Shown here piece by piece: positions 46,711 to 57,471 of a stretch of 64,000 nt of DNA. Positions within the stretch are counted from its first letter, which is position 1; each line of letters opens with the position of its first letter. Where the stretch lies: contig JAHHIA010000009.1 in assembly GCA_019359045.1 (NCBI GenBank), positions 230,685 to 294,684 of the forward strand, written 5' to 3'. The stretch is from Scytolyngbya sp. HA4215-MV1 (GTDB lineage: Bacteria; Cyanobacteriota; Cyanobacteriia; Leptolyngbyales; Leptolyngbyaceae). The notes beneath the pieces were generated by a model that was not told the DNA's origin, did no database searches, and saw only the letters and a list, made by a program, of their open reading frames with translations. The position numbers and the translations under genes were made by a program.

Positions 46711-46986
46711 AACGAGTCCCTGCCTATAACCGACTACTATACAGCGCATTTGGGTGCCGTGTGGTAGGAGAAAATAGGCTGAACTGGAGATGTTCTTCTT
46801 TCCTAAGAAGCTCTAAGAAGGTTAAATGTATATGTTCTTTTTGGCATAAAAGCACACAAAAAATTGGATCAAATTGTTGAATTGATGACACTTCTGAATT
46901 AATTCTGAGGTTTTGAATCAGAAGCGCCCCCTTAGACCAGAAACTGTTAAAGACCAATCCAGATCAAAGCAATTACAGAAGGCGAT

Positions 46987-48069
46987 ATGGGAGAACATAA
47001 GCGAATTGGCATTCTGACCAGCGGGGGAGACTGTGCGGGATTAAATCCGGTGATTCGGGCGGTGGTACGGCGAGCGGTCGGAACCTATGGTTGGGAAGTG
47101 TTAGGAATTTGTCGGGCGACGCAAGGATTGATGCAACATCCGCCCCAAGTTTTGCTGCTGGATATGGATAGTGTTGATCCGTTGCTAACCCATGGCGGCA
47201 CCTTTTTAGGAACAACGAATCAGGGCGACCCATTTGCCTTTCCCATGCCGGATGGGACCGTCACCGATCGTTCTGGCGAAATTGTTGACAATTACCACAA
47301 GCTGGGATTGAATGCCCTGATTGGCATTGGGGGAGATGGCAGTATTGCAATTTTGAGTCGTCTTGCCAAACAGGGAGGGTTTAATTTTGTTGCCATCCCT
47401 AAAACTATTGATAACGATGTGGACTTGACAGAACGGGCGATCGGGTTTGACACAGCGGTGAATATTGCAACTGAAGCCCTCGATCGCTTGCACTTTACCG
47501 CTGCCAGCCATAGCCGGGTGATGATTTTGGAAGTGATGGGACGGGATGCTGGACATATTGCGATCGCCGCAGGCATTGCGGGTGGTGCAGATGTCATCTT
47601 AATTCCCGAAATCCCTTATACGATCGAAAATATTTGTCAGAAAATCTGGCAACGCCAGCAACAAGGCAAAAACTATTGCCTCATTATTGTTTCGGAAGCC
47701 GTTCGGACAGAAGATGGTGAACGAGTCACCAGTACCAATGCGCTCAGTCAGTCGCGTTATGGTGGGGTGGGGCAATATCTGGCAGACCGAATTTCAGTCT
47801 GTAGTGGTGCAGAAACCCGAGTGACCGTGTTGGGGCATATTCAACGTGGTGGCACTCCTTCTCCGCTCGATCGGCTCACTGCCTCTGCTTTTGGTGTGGC
47901 TGCGGTTGACCTGATTGCGGAAGGTCACTACGATCGCATGGTGAGTTGGCAAGAGCGACAAGTTGTCAGCGTGCCGATCTCAGAAGCCATTTCCCACTAT
48001 CGCGTGGTTGATGCTGAAGATACTTTGGTCAAAACTGCCCGTGGTTTAGGAATTTGTCTGGGAGATTAA
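46987..48069 (+). CDS. pfkA: 6-Phosphofructokinase
   Basis: PfkA phosphorylates fructose 6-phosphate in glycolysis. The 360-residue product has TSGGDCAGLNPVIRA (N-terminus), IGGDGSIAIL with Gly-Gly-Asp-Gly-Ser (the ATP-type residue at the phosphoryl-donor site), PKTIDNDV and EVMGRDAGHIA. The donor-site pair is therefore Gly plus Lys, a mixed pattern between classical bacterial ATP enzymes and pyrophosphate enzymes. Spacing to surE is 26 bases, so the two may be co-transcribed. Confidence 0.94.
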   Translation: MGEHKRIGILTSGGDCAGLNPVIRAVVRRAVGTYGWEVLGICRATQGLMQHPPQVLLLDMDSVDPLLTHGGTFLGTTNQGDPFAFPMPDGTVTDRSGEIVDNYHKLGLNALIGIGGDGSIAILSRLAKQGGFNFVAIPKTIDNDVDLTERAIGFDTAVNIATEALDRLHFTAASHSRVMILEVMGRDAGHIAIAAGIAGGADVILIPEIPYTIENICQKIWQRQQQGKNYCLIIVSEAVRTEDGERVTSTNALSQSRYGGVGQYLADRISVCSGAETRVTVLGHIQRGGTPSPLDRLTASAFGVAAVDLIAEGHYDRMVSWQERQVVSVPISEAISHYRVVDAEDTLVKTARGLGICLGD

Positions 48070-48095
48070 ATTGGTTTGGAGCATAGAAGATTCGC

Positions 48096-48773
48096 ATGAC
48101 CTTTATTTTGACCAATGACGATGGTGTGGATGCACCCGGTATCCGCGCCTTATTTGCAGCGGTCGATGGCGAGGGTGTGATTGTAGCTCCTCAAAAACAT
48201 CATTCCGGATGTGGTCATCAGGTAACGACGACAACACCCATTCATGTCGAGCAACGAGCGAAAACCGAGTATGCCATCAATGGCACGCCTGTCGATTGTG
48301 TCCGCATTGCCCTCAATCATTTATGCACCGATCGCCAATGGGTGCTCTCTGGCATCAATCATGGGGGCAATATGGGTTCAGATGTTTATATCTCAGGCAC
48401 GGTTGCTGCCGTACGCGAAGCGGCGCTCTATCGAATTCCGGCGATCGCAATTTCTCACTATCGACATGGCAGTCGCGAAATTGATTGGGATTATGCTACC
48501 TACTTAACCAAAAAAGTGCTGGCAGAGTTATTCAACCGGGCGTTGGTGCCGGGAACTTTTTGGAACGTCAATCTTCCCCATTTGGAACCAGGCGCAGCCG
48601 ACCCTCAACTCATCTTTTGTCGCCCCTGCACCCAGCCTCTACCCGCCAACTATCGCATCGAGGACGATCATTTTTACTACGAAAATAAGTATTTTGATCG
48701 TAAGCGAGATATGGCTTCAGATGTTGAGGTCTGTTTTTCTGGGCAGATTGCGATTACATTGCTGGGGGTATAG
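48096..48773 (+). CDS. surE: 5'/3'-nucleotidase SurE
   Basis: SurE is a metal-dependent phosphatase acting on nucleoside monophosphates. The 225-residue product begins ILTNDDGVDAPGI (the T-N-D-D-G metal site), has APQKHHSGCGH, SGINHGGNMGSDVYISGTV and IPAIAISHY, all family motifs. It is shorter than the ~250 of E. coli SurE but complete. It is 26 bases after pfkA. Confidence 0.94.
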   Translation: MTFILTNDDGVDAPGIRALFAAVDGEGVIVAPQKHHSGCGHQVTTTTPIHVEQRAKTEYAINGTPVDCVRIALNHLCTDRQWVLSGINHGGNMGSDVYISGTVAAVREAALYRIPAIAISHYRHGSREIDWDYATYLTKKVLAELFNRALVPGTFWNVNLPHLEPGAADPQLIFCRPCTQPLPANYRIEDDHFYYENKYFDRKRDMASDVEVCFSGQIAITLLGV

Positions 48774-48856
48774 GCAAGGGACTGAAGAGGTCATGGAGTT
48801 TGAGGACTTTGCCTCTTTACTCCGGCTGCTCTAGCAGCATCCGCCACCTTGAAGCT

Positions 48857-49090
48857 TTACTCAGCTAGTTTCTCTCTCGACTCTCCCCAATAAGCACTGC
48901 AAGTCATGACCAAATCGTTCCCTTTGATTTCAGAAGACCATCGATAAACAGCAGATTGCGGTGCAACGCCAATTTCCAATAACTTGGCTCCCATGTAGTA
49001 TTCCATCTGGCGTCTGGTCATATCTTTCATGCCGCTGGAGCTAGTCTTGGGAATTGAACGAGAAAGGTGCGCTTGGGTATGCTTTGCCAT
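48857..49090 (-). CDS. Small basic protein, unknown function
   Basis: From ATG 49090 the 77-residue product is helical, with QMEYYMGAKLLEIGVAPQ and IKGNDLVMTCSAYWGESREKLAE. No family is recognised. The frame stays open upstream to 49201, but that region is the start of the opposite dipeptidase gene. The two starts are 21 bases apart, head to head. Confidence 0.5.
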   Translation of the reverse strand: MAKHTQAHLSRSIPKTSSSGMKDMTRRQMEYYMGAKLLEIGVAPQSAVYRWSSEIKGNDLVMTCSAYWGESREKLAE

Positions 49091-49111
49091 GTTTATCGAT
49101 CGAGGATGCTC

Positions 49112-49816
49112 ATGAAACCTTATCAACAAGTGCCTATTGTAGAATCTGGTGAACCTCTGATTCAGATCCCAGAGAACTATTTTTTGCTGGAATCTCCCCA
49201 CCCTTACGAAAAATTGGGAGCACCCTATGACACAGTGTCTCCCTATTATTTACGAGAAGGCGTGCTTGCAGCCCTTATCGCAGCACAAGCGAAGCTGCAA
49301 GACGCTCATCCAGATTGGCGGATATATGTGTTTGATGCGTACCGTCCAGTAGCGGTGCAGCAATTTATGGTGGATTATACCTTTGCGGAACAGCTCAAAA
49401 CTCGGGGAATTTCTGCCAGCCACTTAACGGAGATACAAAAACAGCAGGTGTGGGACAAGGTATATGAGTTTTGGGCGGTTCCCAATGCTGACCCGGCGAT
49501 GCCTCCCCCGCACAGTACAGGTGCGGCGATCGACCTGACCTTGGTGGATGCAACAGGGGAAATGGTGAAGATGGGATCGGCGATCGATGAATTAACCTCT
49601 CGCTCTTATCCCGACTACTTTGCCCAAAGCCAGCAACCCTTAGAGCAACGTTTTCATTACAACCGACAAGCTTTGCGGCAGGCAATGCAAGCAGCGGGCT
49701 TTCAACAACATCCCAATGAGTGGTGGCATTTTTGCTTGGGCGACCAGATGTGGGCATGGTTGACCAACCAGCAACAGCCCGATCGCCCTGTTATGGCGCG
49801 ATATGGGCGGGTATAG
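49112..49816 (+). CDS. D-alanyl-D-alanine dipeptidase, VanX/DdpX-like (peptidase family M15D)
   Basis: The 234-residue protein has the zinc-site motifs of M15D: PPHSTGAAIDLTL (S-x-H-x-x-G-x-A-x-D, with His and Asp ligands) near residue 132 and EWWHF near residue 207. Such enzymes hydrolyse D-Ala-D-Ala, recycling cell-wall peptides, and in VanX form cause vancomycin resistance; this free-standing chromosomal copy has no van genes nearby, so recycling is more likely. There is no signal peptide. GAGG lies before the ATG at 49112. Confidence 0.82.
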   Translation: MKPYQQVPIVESGEPLIQIPENYFLLESPHPYEKLGAPYDTVSPYYLREGVLAALIAAQAKLQDAHPDWRIYVFDAYRPVAVQQFMVDYTFAEQLKTRGISASHLTEIQKQQVWDKVYEFWAVPNADPAMPPPHSTGAAIDLTLVDATGEMVKMGSAIDELTSRSYPDYFAQSQQPLEQRFHYNRQALRQAMQAAGFQQHPNEWWHFCLGDQMWAWLTNQQQPDRPVMARYGRV

Positions 49817-49886
49817 AGTGGCGATCGAGGGGGATGTGGGGTTTATCCATCAGGTTGCCCCCAAACGCTTCCTCAACTACTCCACC

Positions 49887-50306
49887 CTATTCCTCGATTT
49901 TGATCGAGAGGATCTTGTCTCCCTGACGAATAGCATTCACCACGTCCATATCCTGGGTTTGCCCAAAAGTGGTATGGACCCCGTCGAGATGAGCTTGGGG
50001 CGAATGACAGATGAAAAATTGGCTACCTCCTGTATCGGGACCCCGATGTGCCATCGACAACGTGCCCGCCAGGTGTTTGTTGGGGTTGATTTCGCATTTG
50101 ATGGTATAGCCAGGTCCCCCTGTTCCAGTTCCTTGGGGACATCCCCCCTGGATCATAAAGTTAGGAATCACACGATGGAATTTTAAGCCATCGTAGAATC
50201 CTTTTTTGGAGAGATCCACAAAGTTTTTCACTGTGTTGGGTGCCTCCTGGTCAAATAGATCCAGATGAATGGTGCCCTTTTCAGTTTCCATAATGGCGCG
50301 AGTCAT
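49887..50306 (-). CDS. Peptidyl-prolyl cis-trans isomerase, cyclophilin type
   Basis: The 139-residue product has the cyclophilin active-site blocks: [42 protein letters not shown] and [11 protein letters not shown], with the catalytic Arg in the first. It is the minimal cytosolic form without signal peptide. ATG 50306 follows GGAGAGGGA; a longer frame to 50402 has no ribosome site. It catalyses proline isomerisation during folding. Confidence 0.93.
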   Translation of the reverse strand: MTRAIMETEKGTIHLDLFDQEAPNTVKNFVDLSKKGFYDGLKFHRVIPNFMIQGGCPQGTGTGGPGYTIKCEINPNKHLAGTLSMAHRGPDTGGSQFFICHSPQAHLDGVHTTFGQTQDMDVVNAIRQGDKILSIKIEE

Positions 50307-50423
50307 AATTTTCCCTCTCCAATTTCCGAGATCAGTGTCCTGTCTAAGTATCCCGTTTTCCTTTACGTATTGGAAATGATGGCGGCAAATGCCGCCCATC
50401 ATCCGAGTTCAGACAACGCAATT

Positions 50424-50864
50424 CTATTTGCCTGAACAGTAGCTATTGACTTCGCTGACCAGCGGACCTTCTTGCCCACTTGCGGTTTGCAACGCTTTAG
50501 AGGAAGTCCCAATCCCTTTCGGATCTTTTTTATTTACCGCAGCAATTAGGGCCCGGCTTGCAGCACCCGTTTCTTGGTACATTTTGGCGAACCGTCCCTG
50601 AAACCCTTTCAACTGGTCATCTTTGATTTCAACGGCTTGAATTTCTTTGGCATATTGATCCAGTTTGTCTGCCATTTGAGACAATTGCCCAATTTTGTCA
50701 GGATTACTGCTCTGACTCATTTGCTTACTCTCGGTTGCAGCCTTATTGGCAACTGCAATCAGCTTATTGCATTGGGCGACTTTGCTTTCGCCACAACCGA
50801 CTAACAAAACTCCTACCATAGCAGTAGCTGAAAATAGCCCAGCGTACTTACGGGATAGAAACAT
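50424..50864 (-). CDS. Predicted lipoprotein, unknown function
   Basis: The 146-residue product has a signal peptide with the lipobox L-V-G-C-G (residues ~20-24), so it should be lipidated and anchored, and then two helical segments with NKLIAVANKAATESKQM and DKIGQLSQMADKLDQYAKEI. A cysteine near the C-terminus may pair with another early in the mature chain. GGGAGGAG sits before ATG 50864. Family not recognised. Confidence 0.75.
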   Translation of the reverse strand: MFLSRKYAGLFSATAMVGVLLVGCGESKVAQCNKLIAVANKAATESKQMSQSSNPDKIGQLSQMADKLDQYAKEIQAVEIKDDQLKGFQGRFAKMYQETGAASRALIAAVNKKDPKGIGTSSKALQTASGQEGPLVSEVNSYCSGK

Positions 50865-51042
50865 AACTCCTCCCAAAAAACAAAATTATTTGTCGCGTAT
50901 TTACTGAACTTCGTCAGAGGTTATATGTTGCTAATAACAGCTACTTAAACCTGAGGAGATTTTGTCACAATTTGCCACAGTCGGATGATTCCACAACACT
51001 CTTGTAATATTCGTAATACTCAAAATGGCGGATTTCGGTGAA

Positions 51043-51507
51043 TTAAGCGTTTAATTGACTCATTACCCAGGTGGTGTAGGTGCCGATCGGACTCCACAAC
51101 AAGTAAGGCAAGAGCAGCGCCGTTGCCCAAGGAGACACGGGAAAAACCACCATTGCCAAAATTAAACCCAAAAGGAATCCTAGCCCCCCGACGATCGTCC
51201 CGGCTTTGAGGTTGTGAAACCATAGACTAATGGGCGGATAGAGGACAATGACCAATTCCACCAGCCCATAAAACGCCATCAGCCCCCAAGCTTCTGAACG
51301 ATCAGGCGTGTTTTCCCAGGTGATGTAAGCCGACCAGCCTCCACAGATAAATACAACTGTCCAGATCAAGGGAATCAACCCCTCAAAAGTTAACCAACGG
51401 GGGCGCTTCAGTTGTCTAAACCACTTGACATCTTCTCGTCGCAAAATGCCACTGAGTGACGCGATCAGTAGCGTCACAATCCCAATTACCAGCCAGGACT
51501 TGATCAT
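51043..51507 (-). CDS. tspO: TspO/MBR family protein
   Basis: The 154-residue protein has the five-helix pattern of TspO: WFRQLKRPRWLTFEGLIPLIW in the first two helices, ITWENTP after the second, YPPISLWFH in the fourth and YLLWSPIGTYTTWVMSQLN near the end. TspO binds tetrapyrroles and responds to light or oxygen in bacteria. The usual Pro-rich loop after the first helix is changed to W-L-T-F-E-G. GGAG precedes ATG 51507. Confidence 0.85.
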   Translation of the reverse strand: MIKSWLVIGIVTLLIASLSGILRREDVKWFRQLKRPRWLTFEGLIPLIWTVVFICGGWSAYITWENTPDRSEAWGLMAFYGLVELVIVLYPPISLWFHNLKAGTIVGGLGFLLGLILAMVVFPVSPWATALLLPYLLWSPIGTYTTWVMSQLNA

Positions 51508-51603
51508 TGCTTTTCTCCACAGCATCAGGTGGACGCGCTAGTTCTCAGCATCATGCAATTTTGTCAGGGATCAAGAGAAACTGTAATCAATCGCAAGCGT
51601 GAA

Positions 51604-52869
51604 TTATTCGCCGAAAATCGCGCTGAAGAACTCGATCGCCTCCTTCAGCGCCGCAATGAACACATCAATCTCTTCACGAGTGTTGTAGAAGTAAAGGCTG
51701 GCACGCGCAGTGGATTGGGCACCCATATAACGGTGCAAAGGCTGAGTGCAGTGGTGTCCGGCACGGATAGCAATCCCTGCTTGATCCAGAATGGTGGAGA
51801 GATCATGAGGGTGCACTTCGCCTGTGGTAAAGGACACAAGAGCCGCCCGCCCACTCCCATCTGCTTGAGGTTTGGGCCCGTAAATGCGGATCTGCGGCAG
51901 TTGTTCCAGTTGTTGGAATAAATAGGCGGTGAGTTCTGCTTCGTAGGCGTGGATTTTGTCCATGCCGATGTGGGTGAGATAATCGACCGCGGCGCCGAGG
52001 GCGATCGCTTCTGCGATCGCGGGTGTTCCTGCTTCAAACTTGTGGGGCAAGTCAGCATAGGTAGCGTGATCGAGAAACACATCGGCAATCATTTCTCCGC
52101 CACCCAAAAAAGGCGGCATGGAGCGCAATAAATCCAGCTTGCCGTAGAGAAAGCCAATGCCGGTTGGCGCACACATCTTGTGTCCCGAAGCGACCAGCCA
52201 ATCGCAGTCCAGATCTTGCACGTCGATCGGCAGGTGGGGAATGCTCTGGCAGGCATCGATCAACACCTTTGCTCCAAACTGATGCGCTTCAGCCGCAATC
52301 GCTTTGACGGGATTGATACAGCCAAGGGTATTCGAAACATGTACCACAGCCACTAATTTAGTTTTATCGGACAACAGCGACTGAAATTGGGCAAAGTCAA
52401 ATTCCTCCGTCTCAGTCAGTTCGACAAACTTTAAGACTGCACCTGTGCGTTGAGCCACCAGTTGCCAGGGAATCAGATTGCTGTGGTGCTCCATCACCGT
52501 TAGGATAATCTCGTCACCTGGTTGTAACGTATTCATGCCCCAGGCATACGCCACCAGGTTGATAGCCTCGCTGGCATTGCGGGTGTATACAATCTCTTGC
52601 CGAGAAGCTGCGTTGATAAACGCAGCAACCTTATCTCTTGCCCCTTCATACGCATCTGTTGCCCGTGAGCTGAGGGTGTGCACGCCTCGATGCACGTTGG
52701 CATTGTCCTGTTCGTAGTAGTTGCGAAGGGCATCCAGCACCGCGATCGGCTTTTGCGAAGTGGCGGCATTATCCAGATACACCAACCGATGCCCATGAAT
52801 GTCTTGATTCAGAATGGGAAAGTCAGCACGAACTTTGGCAGCGAGGGCTTTTTCTTGTGTGAGGGTCAT
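51604..52869 (-). CDS. sufS: Cysteine desulfurase SufS
   Basis: SufS removes sulfur from cysteine for Fe-S cluster assembly. The 421-residue PLP enzyme has [23 protein letters not shown], the PLP-lysine region [16 protein letters not shown], and the active-site cysteine in GHHCTQPLH near residue 372. It is the last gene of sufBCDS here, after a 155-base gap. Confidence 0.95.
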   Translation of the reverse strand: MTLTQEKALAAKVRADFPILNQDIHGHRLVYLDNAATSQKPIAVLDALRNYYEQDNANVHRGVHTLSSRATDAYEGARDKVAAFINAASRQEIVYTRNASEAINLVAYAWGMNTLQPGDEIILTVMEHHSNLIPWQLVAQRTGAVLKFVELTETEEFDFAQFQSLLSDKTKLVAVVHVSNTLGCINPVKAIAAEAHQFGAKVLIDACQSIPHLPIDVQDLDCDWLVASGHKMCAPTGIGFLYGKLDLLRSMPPFLGGGEMIADVFLDHATYADLPHKFEAGTPAIAEAIALGAAVDYLTHIGMDKIHAYEAELTAYLFQQLEQLPQIRIYGPKPQADGSGRAALVSFTTGEVHPHDLSTILDQAGIAIRAGHHCTQPLHRYMGAQSTARASLYFYNTREEIDVFIAALKEAIEFFSAIFGE

Positions 52870-53023
52870 AGGAAGAATCAGGGGTCGGGTGTCAAGGATC
52901 GGGCAAGCGGGAATCGATTTGAGCTGGGAATGTCACTTCAAAGCGTTGAGTTTTGAGCAGGGAAAGCAAGAATTGATCCGACTCACTCAGCTGCTTGAGG
53001 GGAGATCGCGATATCTGCTGGGG

Positions 53024-54382
53024 TCAGGCTTGATAGCCTCGAACGATCGCAGACAAGTTCTCTCGAAGTGAAGGAATCGCAATTTGTCCAATCACTTCAG
53101 CAGCAAAGGCATACACCAGAAGTTTGCGAGCGCTTTCCTGATTGATGCCACGGCTTTGCAGATAAAAGACTTCATCATCTTCTAGCTGGCTGACAGTAGC
53201 ACCATGAGCACATTTAACGTTGTCCGCCGTGATTTCCAGTTGGGGCTTGGTATCGATCCTGGCTTTAGGCGAGAGCAAGAGATTACGACTCACCTGCGCA
53301 GCATTGGTCAACTGAGCCGCTTTAGGAACCAAAATTTTGCCATTGAAGACGGCATGGGCACGATCGCTGACAATGCATTTGTGAGTTTGATAGCTGCTGC
53401 CGTAAGGTTTAGTGAAGGCGATCGTGCTGTGAGTATCAGCAACTTGCTCTGCACCGATCATCGCCAATCCGTTTAATGTAGTTTCAGTTTGTTCGCCTGC
53501 CTGGAAAACTTCGAGATTGTGGCGTGAAAGCTTTGCCCCCAGGCTGACTGCAATGCAGGTATAACGAGAATCTCTGGCTTGCGAAACCGCAGTTTTACCC
53601 AAATGAACAGCTGTCAGACTGTTGCGTTGTAATCGCACATGGTTGACCTGGGCATTCTCCCCAAGCCAGACTTCGGTCACTGCATTGGTCAAATGCTCAC
53701 CTTCACCCAGCGTGACAAATGTTTCTACCAGAGCCAAGCAACTGCCCGCTTCGGCAATCACCAAACAGCGGGGATGGGAGAGGGCGGCAACATCGCCAGT
53801 TGTGGAGACAAATAACAAATGAATTGGGGCTTCTAGTGAGGTGTTGTGGGGAACCCAAACGATCGCCGTATCGGCAAAACTGGCAGTGTTGAGCGCAGTA
53901 AACACTTCTTCAGCTCCTGGCAGTTTTGACAGGTAATTCTGCAAGGGTTGCTCAAGCGCTTGAGGCAGATTGCCCACAATCACCCCTGCGGGGAGATGGC
54001 CGATCGCCGAGAGGGTAGGGGCGTATACACCATCGACAAACACCAGACGGCTATCCCTGGCTTCGGGTAAGAGCCATGCCTCCAGGTCTGTCAAACGAAC
54101 CGTCACGGCAGGAGGTGCCACAAACTGGGTTTGCAACAGAGCGGAAAGATCTGTAAACCGCCACTCTTCCTCTTTTGTCGAAGGGATGGCGAGTTCTTTC
54201 ACCTGCTCCGTGGCCCGATCGCGTAAGACCTGGAGCCAGACCTGGGTTTCTTCACCCCTCACGGTTGACGCAGGAACAGCGGAGCGTTGCGCCAGCAAGG
54301 TTTGCAAATAAGTCTTGCGATCGATTTTTGCCTGCCCAATCGTCTCCGCCACATCGGGCACCATGGATACCTGAAGGGTCAT
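53024..54382 (-). CDS. sufD: Fe-S cluster assembly protein SufD
   Basis: SufD forms the SufBC2D scaffold complex with SufB and SufC. From ATG 54382 the ~452-residue product has an N-terminal variable region, a beta-helix core, and the family end [28 protein letters not shown]. Its ATG overlaps the sufC stop as ATGA, with GGAGG upstream, so translation is coupled. The open frame to 54418 has no separate support. Confidence 0.94.
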   Translation of the reverse strand: MTLQVSMVPDVAETIGQAKIDRKTYLQTLLAQRSAVPASTVRGEETQVWLQVLRDRATEQVKELAIPSTKEEEWRFTDLSALLQTQFVAPPAVTVRLTDLEAWLLPEARDSRLVFVDGVYAPTLSAIGHLPAGVIVGNLPQALEQPLQNYLSKLPGAEEVFTALNTASFADTAIVWVPHNTSLEAPIHLLFVSTTGDVAALSHPRCLVIAEAGSCLALVETFVTLGEGEHLTNAVTEVWLGENAQVNHVRLQRNSLTAVHLGKTAVSQARDSRYTCIAVSLGAKLSRHNLEVFQAGEQTETTLNGLAMIGAEQVADTHSTIAFTKPYGSSYQTHKCIVSDRAHAVFNGKILVPKAAQLTNAAQVSRNLLLSPKARIDTKPQLEITADNVKCAHGATVSQLEDDEVFYLQSRGINQESARKLLVYAFAAEVIGQIAIPSLRENLSAIVRGYQA

Positions 54383-55167
54383 CGGGCTACCTCCGCAGCT
54401 TCTTCTTCTCGCACCCAATCGTAACCGCGAGATTCCAGTTCTAGTGCCAGTTCCTTGCCACCCGTGGTGATAATGCGTCCGGCTTCCATCACATGTACAT
54501 AGTCCGGCACGATGTAGTCCAGCAGACGCTGATAGTGGGTAATTAGGACGATCGCATTGTTTGCATGGGACAACTGATTCACGCCACCTGCCACAATCCG
54601 GAGTGCATCAATATCCAAACCTGAATCGGTCTCATCCAAAATGCCAAGTTTGGGTTCCAGCAGCGCCATTTGCAGGATCTCATTGCGCTTCTTTTCACCG
54701 CCCGAAAACCCTTCGTTCACACTGCGACTGAGGAAGGCTGGATTCATCTTCACCACATCCAGCTTTTGCTGCACCAGATCATCAAAATCGAAGGCATCCA
54801 GTTCTTCCAAACCTTCGTGCTGACGCTTCGAGTTGTACGCCACCCGCAAGAAGTCCAAGTTACTCACACCGGGAATTTCCAGGGGATACTGAAATGCCAG
54901 AAAAACGCCAGACTTGGCTCGTTCATCCGGTTCCCACTCCAGCAAGTTTTGTCCTCGAAAGAGAACCGTTCCTCCAGTTACCCTGTAGGCTGGATGCCCT
55001 GCCAGCACCTTAGAAAAGGTACTTTTGCCGGAACCGTTGGGACCCATAATGGCGTGAATTTCTCCAGCCTTGACTTCCAAATTCAACCCCTTAAGAATTG
55101 GGGTGCCCTCCACCTCTGCCGTCAGGTCTCGCACTGACAAAATTACTTCACTGTTCTCACTAATCAC
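54379..55167 (-). CDS. sufC: Fe-S cluster assembly ATPase SufC
   Basis: SufC is the ABC-type ATPase of the Suf scaffold. The 262-residue protein has Walker [17 protein letters not shown], the signature [16 protein letters not shown], Walker [17 protein letters not shown], and an H-loop [10 protein letters not shown]. No membrane domain is attached, as expected. It lies between sufB and sufD. Confidence 0.96.
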   Translation of the reverse strand: MISENSEVILSVRDLTAEVEGTPILKGLNLEVKAGEIHAIMGPNGSGKSTFSKVLAGHPAYRVTGGTVLFRGQNLLEWEPDERAKSGVFLAFQYPLEIPGVSNLDFLRVAYNSKRQHEGLEELDAFDFDDLVQQKLDVVKMNPAFLSRSVNEGFSGGEKKRNEILQMALLEPKLGILDETDSGLDIDALRIVAGGVNQLSHANNAIVLITHYQRLLDYIVPDYVHVMEAGRIITTGGKELALELESRGYDWVREEEAAEVAR

Positions 55168-55369
55168 AAGATACTCCTAACAGCAACCCAATCATCTTTT
55201 CATCCAACAGGCAAATCAGTTCAAAGGTCGATCGTGGCATCAACGGAATCCAAAAGGTGATGCTGAAGCCTCACATCAGTCACATTCCAACAATCTTATG
55301 ACTGGATGAATTCACCTTCGATCGGGAAAATTCTGAACCCATTACAGTAAATCCCCATCGAGCCGTTTT

Positions 55370-56806
55370 TTATCCAACACTCCCTTCAAGTTTGAGGCTG
55401 AGCAGACGATCGGCTTCTACCGCAAACTCCATCGGCAACTGATTAAAAACATCCTTGCAGAAGCCACTAATCATCATCGAAATGGCATCTTCGGCAGAAA
55501 TCCCACGCTGGGAAAAGTAGAACAGCTGGTCTTCTCCAATCTTGGACGTGGATGCTTCGTGCTCCACTTTGCCGAGATTGTTTTGTACCTGGATATAAGG
55601 GAAGGTATTCGCCTGGGCATTGTCCCCAATCAGCATTGAGTCGCACTGTGAATAATTGCGCGCACCCTGTGCTTTCGGGCCAATTTTGACCAATCCCCGG
55701 TAACTATTTTTGGATTTTCCTGCGGAAATCCCTTTAGAGATGATGGTGCTGCGGGTATTCTTGCCAATATGCACCATCTTGGTGCCGGTATCGGCTTGCT
55801 GGTAGTGATTGGTCAGCGCTACCGAATAAAACTCGCCCACCGAGTTGTCGCCCACCAAGACACAACTGGGGTATTTCCAAGTAATGGCTGACCCCGTTTC
55901 TACCTGAGTCCAGGAAATTTTAGAGTTCACTCCCTGGCAAAGTCCTCGCTTGGTGACAAAATTATAGATCCCACCTTTGCCATTGGCGTCTCCGGCATAC
56001 CAGTTTTGTACGGTGGAATACTTGATTTCGGCGTTGTCTAATGCCACCAGTTCTACCACCGCCGCATGCAACTGGTTGGTGTCATACATGGGAGCGGTAC
56101 AGCCTTCCAGATAACTAACGGAGCTCCCGGCTTCAGCAATGATGAGAGTGCGCTCAAACTGCCCCGAATCACCATTATTGATACGGAAGTAGGTGGAAAG
56201 CTCCATCGGGCAACAGGTATCTTTAGGGATATAGACAAACGAACCATCGCTAAAGACGGCTGAGTTCAGTGCTGCAAAATAGTTGTCACCCACGGGGACA
56301 ACACTTCCCAAGTATTTCTTGACCAGTTCGGGGTATTCCCGCACGGCTTCAGAGATAGAACAGAAAATCACCCCGTCCTTTGCCAGCTTTTCTTTGAAGG
56401 TGGTGGCAACGGAGACACTGTCGAAAATGGCATCGACCGCAACATTGGAGAGACGCTTTTGCTCTGAGAGTGGAATACCCAGTTTTTCAAAAGTTTCCAG
56501 CAATTCTGGATCAACTTCTTCCAGACTCTTTTTCTTCTCTTTGACCTTAGGAGCCGAGTAGTAAATAATATCCTGGTAATCGATCGCTGGGTAGGAAGCA
56601 TTCTGCCAGTTCGGCTCGGTCATTTTCAACCACTGGCGATATGCCCGCAGCCGAAATTCCAGCATAAATTCTGGTTCTTCTTTCTTCGCCGAGATCAGGC
56701 GAATCGTATCTTCGCTCAACCCACGGGGGACGGTGTCGGATTCGATCTGGGTGATGAAGCCGTATTTATAAGGCTGGTTAACCAGGTTCTGGACAGTTGC
56801 ACTCAT
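55370..56806 (-). CDS. sufB: Fe-S cluster assembly protein SufB
   Basis: SufB is the central scaffold on which Suf clusters form. The 478-residue product has [12 protein letters not shown] near residue 75, [44 protein letters not shown], and the C-terminal [30 protein letters not shown] segment. All match the family. It is followed by sufC at a 202-base gap that may carry a hairpin or processing site. Confidence 0.96.
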   Translation of the reverse strand: MSATVQNLVNQPYKYGFITQIESDTVPRGLSEDTIRLISAKKEEPEFMLEFRLRAYRQWLKMTEPNWQNASYPAIDYQDIIYYSAPKVKEKKKSLEEVDPELLETFEKLGIPLSEQKRLSNVAVDAIFDSVSVATTFKEKLAKDGVIFCSISEAVREYPELVKKYLGSVVPVGDNYFAALNSAVFSDGSFVYIPKDTCCPMELSTYFRINNGDSGQFERTLIIAEAGSSVSYLEGCTAPMYDTNQLHAAVVELVALDNAEIKYSTVQNWYAGDANGKGGIYNFVTKRGLCQGVNSKISWTQVETGSAITWKYPSCVLVGDNSVGEFYSVALTNHYQQADTGTKMVHIGKNTRSTIISKGISAGKSKNSYRGLVKIGPKAQGARNYSQCDSMLIGDNAQANTFPYIQVQNNLGKVEHEASTSKIGEDQLFYFSQRGISAEDAISMMISGFCKDVFNQLPMEFAVEADRLLSLKLEGSVG

Positions 56807-56912
56807 CAGGGTGTTCTCTCTCTCAAAAGTTTTGAGTGTTAAGTGTTAAGCCTTGAGTGATGGAATCCGTTAAAACTTAAAATTACAAGACTCAAGACTT
56901 TTCACAAAATCA

Positions 56913-57275
56913 TCAGTACTGTGCCGTAATCGTTCTGACTTCTTCAAAGGTAATTTCTTGTTTGTCACCTGCAAAGTCGTTTTCGGGCATGAGAAACAAC
57001 ATGCAGTGACATTCTTTGCGCTCCCGCATGGGGACACAGGGACAGTTCCAATAAGCAGCGGCGACTTCGGCTTCCTTGTCTTCGTAGTGGCGACAGGGAC
57101 ACAGGGGGGCACCCAATTCATCTTTATGTTTGGCAAGCCCTTCAATGACGACCGCTGTCACACCGGCATCGACACAAAAATAGGTTCCGGTGTTTTTCGC
57201 ATACTTTTCTGAGAAGTGCCTCATGGCTTCGAGGCTTTTGTCGGAGGATTGGGTTGGGGTTGTCTCTGGGTTCAT
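56913..57275 (-). CDS. ftrC: Ferredoxin-thioredoxin reductase, catalytic beta subunit
   Basis: FTR passes electrons from photosystem I-reduced ferredoxin to thioredoxin through a [4Fe-4S] cluster beside a redox disulfide. The 120-residue product from ATG 57275 has the three signature pairs: L-C-P-C-R-H-Y, N-C-P-C-V-P and E-C-H-C-M-L, giving the cluster and active-site cysteines. It precedes sufB on the same strand, a logical neighbour because it is a Suf client, and shares the regulatory gap with sufR. Confidence 0.95.
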   Translation of the reverse strand: MNPETTPTQSSDKSLEAMRHFSEKYAKNTGTYFCVDAGVTAVVIEGLAKHKDELGAPLCPCRHYEDKEAEVAAAYWNCPCVPMRERKECHCMLFLMPENDFAGDKQEITFEEVRTITAQY

Positions 57276-57317
57276 GCGGCAGGCGACAGGATGATAGTTT
57301 AGCAATATAATAAGTAA

Positions 57318-57373
57318 AACAACATGGTTGTTGCTTAATCCTATTGTAGGGTACTTTAGCAATAGACATGTTG
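57318..57373. promoter_or_regulatory. Candidate SufR operators between ftrC and sufR
   Basis: AACAAC-ATG-GTTGTT (57318-57332) is a perfect 6+6 palindrome, and CAAT-agacat-GTTG (57360-57373) matches the CAAC-N6-GTTG pattern I recall for Synechocystis SufR with one mismatch. Both lie in the divergent gap where SufR would repress ftrC/suf and itself. The first has a 3-base rather than a 6-base spacer, so the assignment is tentative. Confidence 0.55.
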
Positions 57374-57471
57374 TCAAAGTCAATTTTCCGAAGTTTAATT
57401 GATTTGACAGAGTCAAATTTCGAGGTTGATTTTGATTTTTGACTGCCGCCGTGTCGATTTCCGGAGTGAAG

